Shown: piece by piece, positions 53,984-63,865 of the stretch
How the letters are laid out: each line of letters opens with the position of its first letter
Numbering within the stretch: position 1 is the first letter of the stretch
Assembly (NCBI RefSeq): GCF_004745645.1
Contig: NZ_SRMB01000002.1
Coordinates: 248,001 to 312,000, forward strand
Length of the DNA stretch: 64,000 nucleotides
Direction: 5' to 3'
Origin: Hymenobacter metallicola
Lineage (GTDB): Bacteria > Bacteroidota > Bacteroidia > Cytophagales > Hymenobacteraceae
Notes under the pieces: generated by a model
Databases searched by the model: none
What the model was told of the DNA's origin: nothing
What the model saw: the letters and a program-made list of their open reading frames with translations, nothing else
Made by a program: the position numbers and the translations under genes

Positions 53984-54274
53984 TTACTTGGCGCGTTCTA
54001 GAATTTCTACCAATCTCCAGCGCTTATTCTTGCTCAGGGGGCGGGTCGACATGATGCGAACCGTATCCCCTTCGCCGCATTCGTTGTTCTCGTCGTGGGC
54101 CATGAACTTGGTCGACTTGGTAACGAACTTACCGTAGATCGGGTGCTTCATTTTGCTTTCTACCACAACCGTGATGGACTTGTCCATTTTGGTCGAGGAA
54201 ACGCGCCCGATGATTTCTTTCCGCAGGTTCCGCTCTTCGGCGGTTACTACCTGCTGTTCTTCGTTGCTTGCCAT
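53984..54274 (-). CDS. rpsQ: 30S ribosomal protein S17
   Basis: 96 residues. [20 protein letters not shown] then [20 protein letters not shown] are diagnostic. Its first 12 residues are a Glu/Gln-rich extension. Confidence 0.98.
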   Translation of the reverse strand: MASNEEQQVVTAEERNLRKEIIGRVSSTKMDKSITVVVESKMKHPIYGKFVTKSTKFMAHDENNECGEGDTVRIMSTRPLSKNKRWRLVEILERAK

Positions 54275-54276
54275 CG

Positions 54277-54489
54277 TTATTTAGCAGTTTGGTTTGCCTG
54301 CTCGTTTTCGCGACGGGTCAACTCAGTCTTCAGACGAGCTACGGTACGGCGGCTGTGCTTCAGGCGAACTGGGTTTTCCAGGGGCGAAATGGCGTGTGCG
54401 AAGCGCAGGGCCTGGCCGCTGGTTTGTTCAGTCTTGATTTGCTCCTTCAGCGCTTCTAGCGAAAGGGCTTGGATTTCTGCGTTCTTCAT
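54277..54489 (-). CDS. rpmC: 50S ribosomal protein L29
   Basis: 70 residues from ATG 54489 ([20 protein letters not shown]). The rest ([34 protein letters not shown]) is typical. The upstream frame extension to 54525 overlaps rplP and is rejected. Helical hairpin protein near the tunnel exit. Confidence 0.97.
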   Translation of the reverse strand: MKNAEIQALSLEALKEQIKTEQTSGQALRFAHAISPLENPVRLKHSRRTVARLKTELTRRENEQANQTAK

Positions 54490-54490
54490 C

Positions 54491-54916
54491 TTACTTGTTC
54501 TCTTCGTAGTCGCGACGAACAACAAACTTAGTTTTCACTGGCAGCTTCTGCGCAGCTAAACGCAGGGATTCCTGAGCCACTTCCAGCGGCACGCCGTCCG
54601 ATTCGAACATGATGGTGCCGGGCTTCACGCAGGCTACCCAATATTCGGGGCTACCCTTACCCTTACCCATCCGAACCTCAGCGGGCTTCTTGGTAATCGG
54701 CTTATCGGGGAAAATACGGATCCATACTTGACCTTCCCGTTTCATGGCGCGGGTCATGGCGATACGAGCTGCCTCAATCTGGCGAGCCGTGATCCAAGCC
54801 ACTTCCAACGACTTGATAGCGAAGGAACCGAAGTCTATGGAGCTGCCGCGGTAGGCTAGGCCTGTTACGCGACCCTTTTGCATCTTGCGATACTTGGTCC
54901 TTTTCGGTTGTAACAT
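54491..54916 (-). CDS. rplP: 50S ribosomal protein L16
   Basis: 141 residues. [40 protein letters not shown] and [20 protein letters not shown] are diagnostic. Needed for A-site tRNA placement. Confidence 0.98.
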   Translation of the reverse strand: MLQPKRTKYRKMQKGRVTGLAYRGSSIDFGSFAIKSLEVAWITARQIEAARIAMTRAMKREGQVWIRIFPDKPITKKPAEVRMGKGKGSPEYWVACVKPGTIMFESDGVPLEVAQESLRLAAQKLPVKTKFVVRRDYEENK

Positions 54917-54955
54917 GAGTTATCGAAAATTGAAATTCTTGAAAAGAGAAAAGGA

Positions 54956-55837
54956 CTAGCGACGGGGGCCACCCTGACCGCCGCCACGGTTGGCACCACC
55001 GGGTGCTCCACCGCCACGACGCTGGCCGCCGCCCTGGCCGCCACGGTTATCACCACCGCCACGGTTTTCACCGCCACGGTCGTTCCGGTCCCGACGGGGG
55101 CCACGGTCGCCGCCACGGTCGCCACGCTCACCACGGGGGCCACGGTCGTTGCCGCCGCCACGGGTTTCGTTGCCTTGGTTGGCAGGCTGCTGGTTCGGCG
55201 ACAAGTCGGGCTTGCCGAATACCTCACCGCGCATGATCCACACCTTGATGCCGATCTTACCATACACGGTCTGAGCTTCCGACAGTGCGTAGTCGATGTC
55301 GGCGCGCAGGGTGTGCAGCGGGGTACGGCCTTCTTTGTACTGCTCGGAACGAGCAATTTCAGCGCCGCCCAGACGGCCACCGCACTGTACCTTGATGCCT
55401 TCAGCACCCACGCGCATAGCGCCTTGGATAGCCTGCTTCATGGCACGGCGGAAGGAGATACGAGCCTGCAGTTGCTGCGCGATGCTCTCTCCTACCAGCT
55501 TGGCGTCGAGTTCTGGACGCTTAATTTCGAAGATGTTGATCTGAACGTCTTTGCTGGTGATCTGCTTCAGCTCGTCCTTGATCTTATCAACTTCCTGACC
55601 GCCTTTACCGATTACCACACCCGGACGAGCCGTGTTGATGGTGATAGTGATGCGCTTCAGGGTACGCTCGATTACGATGCGGCTGATGCCACCCTTCGGA
55701 ATACGAGCGAGTACGTATTTGCGGATTTTTTCGTCCTCAACCAGCTTGTCGGCAAAGTCCTTGCCGCCATACCAGTTCGAGTCCCACCCTTTGATGACGC
55801 CCAGACGGAAGCCAACCGGATTTACTTTCTGTCCCAT
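54956..55837 (-). CDS. rpsC: 30S ribosomal protein S3 with long RGG-rich C-terminal tail
   Basis: 293 residues. The core (1-215) has [20 protein letters not shown], the KH-type segment [20 protein letters not shown] and [20 protein letters not shown]. From about residue 222 a 72-residue tail follows, made almost only of Gly, Arg, Asp and Asn with many RGG/DRGG units. S3 forms part of the mRNA entry tunnel and helicase site. The S5 N-tail is similar. Confidence 0.97.
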   Translation of the reverse strand: MGQKVNPVGFRLGVIKGWDSNWYGGKDFADKLVEDEKIRKYVLARIPKGGISRIVIERTLKRITITINTARPGVVIGKGGQEVDKIKDELKQITSKDVQINIFEIKRPELDAKLVGESIAQQLQARISFRRAMKQAIQGAMRVGAEGIKVQCGGRLGGAEIARSEQYKEGRTPLHTLRADIDYALSEAQTVYGKIGIKVWIMRGEVFGKPDLSPNQQPANQGNETRGGGNDRGPRGERGDRGGDRGPRRDRNDRGGENRGGGDNRGGQGGGQRRGGGAPGGANRGGGQGGPRR

Positions 55838-55842
55838 AGTGC

Positions 55843-56328
55843 TTATGCGGTGGCTTCAGCCGAGGTTTCGTTGGATTTCTTAGCCGAGCTACGACGAGTA
55901 GTTTTCTTCGGAGCCTCAGCAACAGCGTCAGTAGCAGGTTTGGTTTCAGCAGCCTGCTTTACAGCAGCCTTGCTACCCAGTGCTTCTACTTTGGTGTCGA
56001 TGGTCAGCGTCACGTGGTTGCTACGCTTGCGGATGCGGTGACCACGGCCCTGAGGGGCGGGACGCAGACGCTTCAGCTGACGACCTTCATCAACGAAAAT
56101 CTCTTTGATGTAGAGGTTAGCATCTTCGATACGCTCGTCCTCGTTCTTCTGCTGCCAGTTAGCCAAGGCCGACAGGAGCAGTTTCTCGATTTTCTCAGCG
56201 CCCGAGTTAGCTTCGAACTTCAGCAAGCCCAGAGCGCGGGTCACTTTCTGACCACGTACCAGGTTGGCTACCATGCGCATCTTACGAGGCGAGGTAGGCA
56301 CGTTACGGAGTTTAGCGGTAGCTTCCAT
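55843..56328 (-). CDS. rplV: 50S ribosomal protein L22 with C-terminal extension
   Basis: 161 residues from ATG 56328 ([20 protein letters not shown]). The core ends near residue 112 ([13 protein letters not shown]); the remaining 50 residues are Ala/Lys/Thr-rich and look disordered. The upstream frame extension overlaps rpsS. L22 lines the peptide tunnel. Confidence 0.97.
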   Translation of the reverse strand: MEATAKLRNVPTSPRKMRMVANLVRGQKVTRALGLLKFEANSGAEKIEKLLLSALANWQQKNEDERIEDANLYIKEIFVDEGRQLKRLRPAPQGRGHRIRKRSNHVTLTIDTKVEALGSKAAVKQAAETKPATDAVAEAPKKTTRRSSAKKSNETSAEATA

Positions 56329-56329
56329 A

Positions 56330-56608
56330 TTAGCGCTTGCCTTTATCTTTCTTGGCGATGTGGCCACGGAAGTTACGGGTCGGGGCAAACTCACCGAGTT
56401 TGTGACCTACCATGTTCTCCGTTACATACACCGGGATGAACTTATTGCCGTTGTGAACGGCGAAGGTGTGGCCTACGAAGTCAGGCGAAATCATCGAGCG
56501 GCGCGACCAGGTCTTCACCACCGACTTTTTGCCGGAATCTTCCATTGCCGTGACTTTCTTCTCGAGCCGGAAGTCAATGTACGGCCCTTTTTTTAGCGAA
56601 CGTGCCAT
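56330..56608 (-). CDS. rpsS: 30S ribosomal protein S19
   Basis: 92 residues. [40 protein letters not shown] and [20 protein letters not shown] are diagnostic. In the 30S head with S13. Confidence 0.98.
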   Translation of the reverse strand: MARSLKKGPYIDFRLEKKVTAMEDSGKKSVVKTWSRRSMISPDFVGHTFAVHNGNKFIPVYVTENMVGHKLGEFAPTRNFRGHIAKKDKGKR

Positions 56609-56611
56609 TGG

Positions 56612-57439
56612 TTACTTCTTGCCTTTACGGTTAACGATGAGCTGCTCGGAGTACTTGTTCTTGTTGCGGGTCTTCTGACCCTTAGCGAAGATACCGTTGC
56701 GGCTGCGGGGGTGACCACCCGACGAACGACCTTCACCACCACCCATGGGGTGATCCACGGGGTTCATGGCTACACCACGAACGCGTGGGCGACGACCCAA
56801 CCAACGGTTACGACCGGCTTTGCCGAGACGTACGTTCATGTGGTCACCGTTCGAAACCGTACCAACCGTAGCCATGCAGGTAACCAGTACCATGCGCATC
56901 TCGCCGGAAGGCAATTTCAGAGTTGCGTATTTCTCTTCGCGAGCTACGAGCTGAGCATACGTGCCAGCCGAACGAGCGATAGAAGCACCGCCACCGGGCA
57001 TCAACTCGATGTTATGCACGATCGTACCCAGCGGAATTTCGCGCAGGGACAGAGCGTTGCCAACTTCGGGAGCCACGCCAGGGCCCGATACTACTGTGGT
57101 GCCTACTTCCAGACCAGCGGGCGCGATGATGTAGCGCTTTTCGCCGTCGGCGTAGCTCAACAGAGCGATGCGGGCAGTGCGGTTCGGATCGTATTCAATC
57201 GTCTTGACAGTAGCTGGAACACCAGCCTTGTCACGCTTGAAATCGATTACCCGATACTTCTGCTTGTGACCACCACCGATGTAGCGGTTGGTCATTTTTC
57301 CGGATTCATTCCGGCCACCGGATTTTTTCAGGGGTGCCAACAGCGACTTCTCCGGCGTCGACGTCGTAATCTCGTCGAAGCCCGGTGCGATGCGGAAGCG
57401 CTGACCCGGTGATGTTGGTCTTAGTTTTTTGAGTGCCAT
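56612..57439 (-). CDS. rplB: 50S ribosomal protein L2
   Basis: 275 residues. [40 protein letters not shown] and [20 protein letters not shown] with the conserved His are diagnostic. Needed for subunit joining and peptidyl transfer. The N-terminal spacing segment is normal. Confidence 0.98.
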   Translation of the reverse strand: MALKKLRPTSPGQRFRIAPGFDEITTSTPEKSLLAPLKKSGGRNESGKMTNRYIGGGHKQKYRVIDFKRDKAGVPATVKTIEYDPNRTARIALLSYADGEKRYIIAPAGLEVGTTVVSGPGVAPEVGNALSLREIPLGTIVHNIELMPGGGASIARSAGTYAQLVAREEKYATLKLPSGEMRMVLVTCMATVGTVSNGDHMNVRLGKAGRNRWLGRRPRVRGVAMNPVDHPMGGGEGRSSGGHPRSRNGIFAKGQKTRNKNKYSEQLIVNRKGKK

Positions 57440-57476
57440 TTTATCTTAAAATGCGCGTTTCGTCGGTTGCCCGACC

Positions 57477-57764
57477 TTAGATACCGTTATAGAAGTCGAT
57501 TACGTCGCCTTCTTTCACGGTTACAATAGCCTTTTTCCCGTGGGGGCGACGACCCGAAACGGAGCCGCCCTTGGTGAATTTCGACTTCAGCTTGCCGTTG
57601 GTGCGGATCGTGCTAATGCCCGTTACCGTTACCCCGTACAGAGCCTCGATTTCCTTTTTGATCTGAACCTTGTTGGCGGTGCGCTCTACTTCGAAAGCGT
57701 ACTGACCTTTCTCGTTCAGGGCCGTGGCCTTCTCGGTCACGATAGGTTTCTTCAGCGTGCTCAT
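57477..57764 (-). CDS. rplW: 50S ribosomal protein L23
   Basis: 95 residues. MSTLKKPIVTEKATALNEKG then VQIKKEIEALYGVTVTGIST and RRPHGKKAIVTVKEGDVIDF are diagnostic. Docking point for trigger factor at the tunnel exit. The ATG overlaps the rplD stop by one base. Confidence 0.98.
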   Translation of the reverse strand: MSTLKKPIVTEKATALNEKGQYAFEVERTANKVQIKKEIEALYGVTVTGISTIRTNGKLKSKFTKGGSVSGRRPHGKKAIVTVKEGDVIDFYNGI

Positions 57765-58402
57765 TACTCAGCGGTAGTATAGAGTTGTTCCAAGGATTTC
57801 AACCCGTCTTCCGACAGCAGCAGGGTGTCCGTGTTCAGCAGGTCGTGGGTGTTCAGGGCTACGGGGGTAGCAACCTTCACGCGCTGGATGTTACGGGCCG
57901 AGAGCAGCACGTTCTTGTCGGCTTCAGCGGCAACGAACAAGGTTTTCTTGCCGTTGTTGAGCTTCAGACCGTTCAAGATCGAGAGGAAATCTTTCGTTTT
58001 GGGAGCGTCCAGGGAGATGTTCTCCACCAGAGCAACCTTGCCATCCTGGGCCAGTACCGACAGAGCGGACAGACGGGCCAGACGCTTGGTCTTTTTGTTC
58101 AGCTTGAAGCCGTAGTCGCGGGGCTCGGGACCGAATACACGGCCACCGCCAACGAAAACGGGCGACTTCATGCTGCCGGCGCGGGCACCGCCCGTACCTT
58201 TTTGTTTCTTGAGCTTCTTCGTGGTGCCGTGCACCTCATTGCGCTGCTTCGACTTGTGCGTACCCTGGCGCTGGTTGGCCAAGTACTGCTTCACGTCGAG
58301 GTACATCACGTGCTCGTTCGGCGTGAGGCCGAAGATGGCGTCGGACAGGGTTACCTTGCGGCCGGTGTCCTCACCTTTGATGTTATATACTGACAGTTCC
58401 AT
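57764..58402 (-). CDS. rplD: 50S ribosomal protein L4
   Basis: 212 residues. MELSVYNIKGEDTGRKVTLS, GTGGARAGSMKSPVFVGGGR (tunnel loop) and LRGYDVLRD-region equivalents LDAPKTKDFLSILNGLKLN. In E. coli L4 represses its own operon by leader attenuation. Confidence 0.98.
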   Translation of the reverse strand: MELSVYNIKGEDTGRKVTLSDAIFGLTPNEHVMYLDVKQYLANQRQGTHKSKQRNEVHGTTKKLKKQKGTGGARAGSMKSPVFVGGGRVFGPEPRDYGFKLNKKTKRLARLSALSVLAQDGKVALVENISLDAPKTKDFLSILNGLKLNNGKKTLFVAAEADKNVLLSARNIQRVKVATPVALNTHDLLNTDTLLLSEDGLKSLEQLYTTAE

Positions 58403-58408
58403 CTCGCG

Positions 58409-59029
58409 TTATTTTTCCAGGACCACGTAAGAGTTCTTGGCACCGGGAATAGAGCCGCTTACCAGAATCAGATTCTTGTCGGCTACTACGCGCATTACTT
58501 TCAGGTTCTGCACTTTTACCCGGTCGTTGCCCATACGGCCACCCATGCGCATTCCTTTGAATACGCGCGAAGGCCAGGAGCAAGCACCGATAGAACCAGG
58601 GTGACGCAGACGGTTGTGCTGACCGTGGGTCTGCCCGCCTACACCGGCAAAGTTGTAGCGTTTTACTACGCCCTGGAAACCTTTACCTTTTGAGGTGCCT
58701 ACTACGTCCACGAACTCGCCTTCTTCGAAGAGGCTCGCGTCGATGGTGGCGCCTGCTGCGTACGTCGATTCCGCGTCGAGGCGGAATTCAACCAGCTTTT
58801 TCTTGGGGGTGGTACCGGCTTTGGCGAAGTGACCGGCCAGAGCCTTGGTCGTGTTCTTCGCTTTTTTCTCGCCGTAGCCAACCTGAACGGCGGTGTACCC
58901 GTCGTTGGCCAGCGTTTTAACCTGCGTCACTACGCACGGACCCGCTTCGATGAGCGTGCAGGGAATGTTTTTCCCGTCCGGAGTGAAGAGGCTTGTCATA
59001 CCGATTTTTTTACCGATGATGCCAGGCAT
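58409..59029 (-). CDS. rplC: 50S ribosomal protein L3
   Basis: 206 residues from ATG 59029 ([20 protein letters not shown]). [20 protein letters not shown] and [20 protein letters not shown] are diagnostic. Starts the S10-type run here, because rpsJ is separated from it by another gene. It has its own good promoter and a leader hairpin. Confidence 0.98.
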   Translation of the reverse strand: MPGIIGKKIGMTSLFTPDGKNIPCTLIEAGPCVVTQVKTLANDGYTAVQVGYGEKKAKNTTKALAGHFAKAGTTPKKKLVEFRLDAESTYAAGATIDASLFEEGEFVDVVGTSKGKGFQGVVKRYNFAGVGGQTHGQHNRLRHPGSIGACSWPSRVFKGMRMGGRMGNDRVKVQNLKVMRVVADKNLILVSGSIPGAKNSYVVLEK

Positions 59030-59059
59030 TCTGTTAGATTTTATGAAAAGACGCAATAA

Positions 59060-59082
59060 GAAAACGCCCAAATAGCGTTTTC
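59060..59082 (-). other. Hairpin at the start of the rplC leader
   Basis: 8-bp perfect stem (59060-59067 with 59075-59082) and 7-base loop, lying just downstream of the predicted start of transcription. A 5'-terminal stem could protect the long message or serve as a ribosomal-protein target. Confidence 0.45.
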
Positions 59083-59094
59083 GGAATGGGAGTG

Positions 59095-59126
59095 CAAAGC
59101 TAGCAAATAGTTAGGGCATAATCCAA
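59095..59126 (-). promoter_or_regulatory. Promoter of the rplC operon
   Basis: On the minus strand, TTG (59124-59126), 21 bases, then TAGCTTTG (59095-59102): the best match in the window to the full Bacteroidota promoter (TTG-N19-21-TAnnTTTG). The predicted transcript starts near 59088, about 60 bases before rplC. Confidence 0.65.
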
Positions 59127-59237
59127 CCCCGCTCCGAAATATTTTCAGAATCATGTAGTTGGCTTCCGCGAGCGGCTATTATCTCAGTTTCAGCGGCTTC
59201 CCAGCAATGGGTATCCTGGTTGTAAGCACTGCACAAA

Positions 59238-59282
59238 GAGGCCCAACTCAAGCCCGGTGTTAGCGGGCCACAGTTGGGCTCC
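59238..59282 (-). terminator. Compound hairpin after the O-antigen-ligase-like gene
   Basis: Outer 8-bp stem (59241-59248 with 59272-59279) and inner 5-bp stem (59252-59256 with 59264-59268). It follows the gene by about 28 bases on the minus strand and lies upstream of the rplC promoter. No strong T run follows. Confidence 0.5.
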
Positions 59283-59309
59283 CCAAAAGTACAATACCGC
59301 CTGCCTTCA

Positions 59310-60584
59310 CTATGCAGGTCGCCAGTTATTCATTCGTTCACGGGCAGACATCAGACCGTTTAGTCCTAATAGAATAAAGAAGAGCGAGTAGGTAAGCCCA
59401 ATCTGGGTTTCAAGGGTGTACTCAACCAGAAAGGAGAGAGAAACAATACCGTACTGAATTACAACCAATGGAGCGAAGCGCGGCCACGTCCACAGCAGAG
59501 GATAGTAGAAGCAAAGAGTAAATACCACAACTCCCACCAAGCCGAAAGCCACAGCTAAGTAGATGAATTGGTTGTGCGGCTGAATATAGGATTCAGGCCG
59601 GATGACTGGGTAATCCTGACTGTAGTGCACGGCCATTTCATCAGCCATATCTGCCTTGCTAACTCCAAACCAAGGATTTGCCTTGATGATTTTTGCCGCC
59701 ACCTTATAAGAGTAGACCCGAGCTACCAGCGAATAGTTATTCGCCGCATCCGTGTTGTCGACCTTGCTTAGGTCTTCCTGAGTATTGACAAACTTGTTTC
59801 GAAAAGTTGGAAAGCTGCCGTAGCTAATAACAGGTAGTAACACCAACGCTACTGCTACCAAAGCAGCATGGCGGTAAGCTTTTGCCTTGAAAAGTAACCA
59901 AGCTATTACTACTACTCCTACTGCATAAAACGTAACCAAGCCACTTCGGACAGCCAGCAGATGCTGAAACAGCGCAAGCCAAACTATAGCCCCTAATAGC
60001 AGCCAACGGCTAAGCTGCGTTAACTGGTTGTCAAAACGAAGCAGCACAACTGTTGCAGCCGCAGCGAGGGTGACCATCAGACTGAACCGTATATGGTCAG
60101 GCTCCGTCGGCATAATCTTCGAATGAAGATACATTTCATTGATTTCGGCCTGATGCAGCAAGTAGTTGCCAGTGGCAGCCAGCGCCGCGGTTACGGTGCA
60201 GCCAATAAACAGCAACCAAAGCATTTTTAAGTAGTGCGCGGGCAGCCCCGGCAGCAACCAGAACGCCAGCGGCAGTAATAGAAACGGGGACTGCAATACT
60301 ACGTCTCGGCTGTACTCCTTCATATTGGTGGCCTCCGTATTCAGGCCGGCTGCCGCATGGATAAAAAAGACGGCTGCCACAGCGGCGTATGGTCGCCAAT
60401 CATTTCTTCCTCCTACTGGCTGTTGATGCAGCACTGCGTAGGCTATAGCCGTCAGGGTGATGCCGGCAATACCAATACTGGGGAGTATGCGGAAATACTC
60501 AGCAATGAACAACCCCACGATAATGAATGAGCAGAAAACTGCCGCGGCAATGGTAAGACGTGGAATTGTCAGAACTGACTTCAT
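59310..60584 (-). CDS. O-antigen ligase/polymerase family membrane protein
   Basis: Start at 60584 (MKSVLTIPRLTIA) gives 424 residues with about ten to eleven hydrophobic helices. The O-antigen ligase (Wzy_C-type) signature is in the large periplasmic loop and after it: NPWFGVSKADMADEMAVHYS and QPHNQFIYLAVAFGLVGVVV. Such proteins join or polymerise surface polysaccharide at the inner membrane. It lies between rpsJ and rplC, on the same strand, bounded by terminators on both sides. A weak -7-like box TATACTTG is at 60654-60661. The codons are more AT-rich than the ribosomal neighbours. Confidence 0.88.
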   Translation of the reverse strand: MKSVLTIPRLTIAAAVFCSFIIVGLFIAEYFRILPSIGIAGITLTAIAYAVLHQQPVGGRNDWRPYAAVAAVFFIHAAAGLNTEATNMKEYSRDVVLQSPFLLLPLAFWLLPGLPAHYLKMLWLLFIGCTVTAALAATGNYLLHQAEINEMYLHSKIMPTEPDHIRFSLMVTLAAAATVVLLRFDNQLTQLSRWLLLGAIVWLALFQHLLAVRSGLVTFYAVGVVVIAWLLFKAKAYRHAALVAVALVLLPVISYGSFPTFRNKFVNTQEDLSKVDNTDAANNYSLVARVYSYKVAAKIIKANPWFGVSKADMADEMAVHYSQDYPVIRPESYIQPHNQFIYLAVAFGLVGVVVFTLCFYYPLLWTWPRFAPLVVIQYGIVSLSFLVEYTLETQIGLTYSLFFILLGLNGLMSARERMNNWRPA

Positions 60585-60663
60585 AGGGAAAGAATAGGAG
60601 CAGAAAATGTCGGCTTGTTTACGAATAGAGATTAACTCAACGGTGCAAGTTGGCAAGTATATA

Positions 60664-60704
60664 TAAGAAAACACCCCACCTGCTCGAAAACAGATGGGGT
60701 GTTT
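60664..60704 (-). terminator. Terminator of the str operon after rpsJ
   Basis: 10-bp stem (60669-60678 with 60695-60704) extended by three more pairs after a mismatch, followed on the minus strand by a T-rich stretch. It is 27 bases past the rpsJ stop. Confidence 0.8.
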
Positions 60705-60731
60705 ATCTTACTTATTTATTGAAACCGGTCC

Positions 60732-61037
60732 TCAGACTTTGATTTCAACGTCAACGCCGCTGGGCAGTTCAAGCTTCATCAGGGCGTCTACCGTCTTCGA
60801 CGAAGTCGAGTAGATGTCCACGAGGCGCTTGTAGGTGCAGAGCTGGAACTGCTCACGCGACTTCTTGTTCACGTGGGGCGAACGAAGAACGGTGAATTTT
60901 TCCTTGTCGGTCGGCAATGGAATTGGACCGCTTACGATAGCGCCCGTAGCCTTCACCGCCTTCACAATCTTCTCCGACGATTTGTCCACCAAGTTGTGGT
61001 CGTAGGATTTGAGTTTAATGCGAATTTTCTGGTTCAT
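60732..61037 (-). CDS. rpsJ: 30S ribosomal protein S10
   Basis: 101 residues, standard. [40 protein letters not shown] and [20 protein letters not shown] are diagnostic. Also works in transcription antitermination with NusB. Here it ends the str operon. Confidence 0.98.
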   Translation of the reverse strand: MNQKIRIKLKSYDHNLVDKSSEKIVKAVKATGAIVSGPIPLPTDKEKFTVLRSPHVNKKSREQFQLCTYKRLVDIYSTSSKTVDALMKLELPSGVDVEIKV

Positions 61038-61057
61038 GTCTGTAATGTGGAAGCGGA

Positions 61058-63199
61058 TTAGCGAATGGCGTTACCCTTTTGCTTGGCGATGATGCCTTCG
61101 GCGAGGTTCTGGGGAACCTGGTCGTAGTGCGAGAACGTGAGCGACGCCGAAGCGCGACCCGACGAAATCGTACGCAGTGCCGTTACGTAGCCGAACAGCT
61201 CCGACAGTGGAACGTCAGCCTTGATAACGTTAGCACCACCTTTGGTATCCATGCCTTTCATGATACCACGACGACGGTTCAAGTCACCCGTTACGGAACC
61301 GGTGTACTCATCCGGCGAAACTACTTCAACGGCCATGATAGGCTCGAGCAGTTTTGGACCAGCCTGACGGCCGGCTTCGCGGAAACCACCACGGGCCGCG
61401 AGTTCGAACGACAGGGCGTCCGAGTCAACGTCGTGGTAGGAACCAAAGAACAGACGCACACGCATGCCTTCGATGGGGAAGCCAGCCAGCGGACCGTTCT
61501 TCATGGCTTCTTCGAAACCTTTCTGAACGGGAGCAATGAATTCGCGGGGGATAACACCACCGGTGATATCGTTTACGAACTCCAGACCTGGCTTTTCGGG
61601 CTCGGTCAGTTTCGGACCAAGTTCGAATACGATGTCGCCGAATTTACCACGACCACCCGTCTGCTTCTTGTAAGTCTCGCGGTGTTCAACCGTTTTGGTC
61701 AGCACCTCTTTGTACGCTACCTGCGGAGCACCCTGGTTGATTTCCACCTTGAACTCCCGACGCATACGGTCGATGATGATTTCGAGGTGAAGCTCACCCA
61801 TCCCTTTCAACACGGTCTGGCCGGTTTCGGGGTCGGTCTGAACAACCAGCGTGGGGTCTTCTTCCACGAGTTTGGCAATAGCCATACCCATCTTATCCAC
61901 GTCAGCCTGAGTTTTGGGCTCAATGGCGTAGCCGATAACGGGCTCGGGGAACGACATCGACTCCAGTACTACGCGCGACTTCTCGTCGGTCAGCGTGTCA
62001 CCGGTTTTGATGTCTTTGAAGCCAACACCAGCAGCAATATCACCGGCTTGAATCTTGTCGATGGGATTCTGCTTGTTGGAGTGCATCTGCATCAGGCGCG
62101 AGATACGCTCCTTCTTGCCGGTGCGGTTGTTGAACACGTACGAGCCAGCGTCGAGCTGACCGCTGTAGCAGCGGAAGAAGCACAGACGGCCTACGAACGG
62201 GTCGGTAGCAATTTTGAATGCCAGAGCGGTGAAGGGCTCGTCGTTGTCGGGGTGACGCTCCACTTCGGCGCCCGTGTCGGGGTCAGTACCGATGATGGCG
62301 GGCATGTCGAGCGGCGAGGGCAGGTAAGCCATTACCGCGTCCAGCATAGCCTGAACACCTTTGTTTTTGAAGGCCGAGCCGCACATTACGGGCGAGAACT
62401 TCATGTCGATAACCGCTTTGCGGATTACCGTCATCATTTCCTCGCGGGTGATGCTGTCCGGATCGTCGAAGAATTTCTCCATCAACGTATCGTCGTACTC
62501 AGCAACGCTTTCCACGAGCTTCTCGCGCCACTCGGCTACCGTGTCCACGAGGTCTTCGGGAACGGGAACTTCGCTGTAGGTCTTGCCCTGGGTAGCGTCG
62601 TCCCACACGATGGCTTTGCCAGTCAGCAGGTCAACTACACCCTTGAAGGTATCTTCGGCACCGATCGGGATTTGCAGCGGCACGGGGTTAGCGCCGAGCT
62701 TGTCCTTGATTTCGGTTACAGCCTTGAAGAAGTCAGCACCGGCCCGGTCCATCTTGTTGACGAAGCAGATGCGGGGCACCTTGTACTTGTCAGCCTGACG
62801 CCATACGGTCTCCGACTGGGGCTCTACACCCGATACGGCGCAGAACAGGGCCACGGCACCGTCCAGCACGCGCAGCGAACGTTCTACCTCGACGGTGAAG
62901 TCCACGTGACCGGGGGTGTCGATCAGGTTGATTTTATATTGCTTGGTCTCCGGGGTAGGGTCGCCCTGTACGGTAGGATAGTTCCAGAACGTAGTAGTAG
63001 CAGCCGACGTGATGGTGATACCACGCTCCTGCTCCTGCTCCATCCAGTCCATCGTGGCGGCACCTTCGTGCACTTCCCCGATTTTGTGGGTCTTACCGGT
63101 GTAGTAGAGAATGCGCTCCGAAGTCGTGGTCTTACCGGCGTCGATGTGCGCCATAATCCCGATGTTCCGGAGGTATTGCAGGTCTTTATTAACAGCCAT
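61058..63199 (-). CDS. fusA: Elongation factor G
   Basis: 713 residues. GTPase that moves tRNAs and mRNA after peptide-bond formation. G1 is [15 protein letters not shown]3 [16 protein letters not shown] and G4 FVNKMDRAG. Domain IV ([14 protein letters not shown]) and the C-terminal [20 protein letters not shown] are normal. Full-length with standard domain order. 20 bases before rpsJ. Confidence 0.98.
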   Translation of the reverse strand: MAVNKDLQYLRNIGIMAHIDAGKTTTSERILYYTGKTHKIGEVHEGAATMDWMEQEQERGITITSAATTTFWNYPTVQGDPTPETKQYKINLIDTPGHVDFTVEVERSLRVLDGAVALFCAVSGVEPQSETVWRQADKYKVPRICFVNKMDRAGADFFKAVTEIKDKLGANPVPLQIPIGAEDTFKGVVDLLTGKAIVWDDATQGKTYSEVPVPEDLVDTVAEWREKLVESVAEYDDTLMEKFFDDPDSITREEMMTVIRKAVIDMKFSPVMCGSAFKNKGVQAMLDAVMAYLPSPLDMPAIIGTDPDTGAEVERHPDNDEPFTALAFKIATDPFVGRLCFFRCYSGQLDAGSYVFNNRTGKKERISRLMQMHSNKQNPIDKIQAGDIAAGVGFKDIKTGDTLTDEKSRVVLESMSFPEPVIGYAIEPKTQADVDKMGMAIAKLVEEDPTLVVQTDPETGQTVLKGMGELHLEIIIDRMRREFKVEINQGAPQVAYKEVLTKTVEHRETYKKQTGGRGKFGDIVFELGPKLTEPEKPGLEFVNDITGGVIPREFIAPVQKGFEEAMKNGPLAGFPIEGMRVRLFFGSYHDVDSDALSFELAARGGFREAGRQAGPKLLEPIMAVEVVSPDEYTGSVTGDLNRRRGIMKGMDTKGGANVIKADVPLSELFGYVTALRTISSGRASASLTFSHYDQVPQNLAEGIIAKQKGNAIR

Positions 63200-63209
63200 T
63201 GCTTTTATG

Positions 63210-63292
63210 GGGGTCTTAGATACTTAGGGCCTTAGGGTCTTGGGCTACTCAACAGAACAATCCGTTAAAAAAATCCAAGTCCCTAAGACCCC
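63210..63292 (-). other. CTTAGGG-repeat hairpin between rpsG and fusA
   Basis: 10-bp perfect arms (63210-63219 with 63283-63292), plus an inner near-match (CTTAGGG and CCAAGTCCCTAAG regions). The motif CTTAG(G)G is repeated three times. Alternative pairings are possible. It fills most of the 112-base gap and may be an RNA processing or regulatory site. Confidence 0.5.
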
Positions 63293-63311
63293 AGGTGCCT
63301 AATCTCTATTG

Positions 63312-63779
63312 TTAGAAGCGGAAGTGCGAGAAGGCCTTGTTGGCTTCGGCCATGCGGTGGGTGTCGTCCTTCTTCTTCACGGAAGCACCTTCACCTTTAG
63401 CAGCGGCAATGATTTCGCCGGCCAACTTGTCCTTCATGGTTTTCTCCCCACGACGACGAGCGTACTGAATCAACCACTTCGAACCTACGGCAATACGACG
63501 GTCGGGACGAACTTCGATCGGCACCTGGAAGGTAGCACCACCTACGCGGCGGCTCTTCACTTCTACGGTCGGCATCACGTTGTTCAGCGCCTTGCGCCAC
63601 ATTTCGAGGCCATTCTCCTTGGTGCGCTGCTCAACTAGTTCGCAGGCATCGTAGAAAATACCGTAGGCCAGGTTCTTCTTTCCGTCGTACATCATGTAGT
63701 TGACGAAACGAGTTACCAGGGTCTCCTTGTACTTAGGATCGGGAAGCAGGATGCGCTTCTTTGGTTTTGACTTTCTCAT
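63312..63779 (-). CDS. rpsG: 30S ribosomal protein S7
   Basis: 155 residues, standard. [40 protein letters not shown] and [20 protein letters not shown] are diagnostic. Nucleates the 30S head and in E. coli represses the str operon. Confidence 0.98.
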   Translation of the reverse strand: MRKSKPKKRILLPDPKYKETLVTRFVNYMMYDGKKNLAYGIFYDACELVEQRTKENGLEMWRKALNNVMPTVEVKSRRVGGATFQVPIEVRPDRRIAVGSKWLIQYARRRGEKTMKDKLAGEIIAAAKGEGASVKKKDDTHRMAEANKAFSHFRF

Positions 63780-63865
63780 GAGTTTAGATATGAGCGGGGT
63801 GTAGCGGGAAGTGGGATAAGAACCATGTGCTATCCAACACAGCGCGCTACTCCACTCCTATTCAA

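Noticed and set aside
61079..63235. 718-codon open frame on the plus strand
   Set aside because: Antisense shadow of fusA with no recognisable domain.
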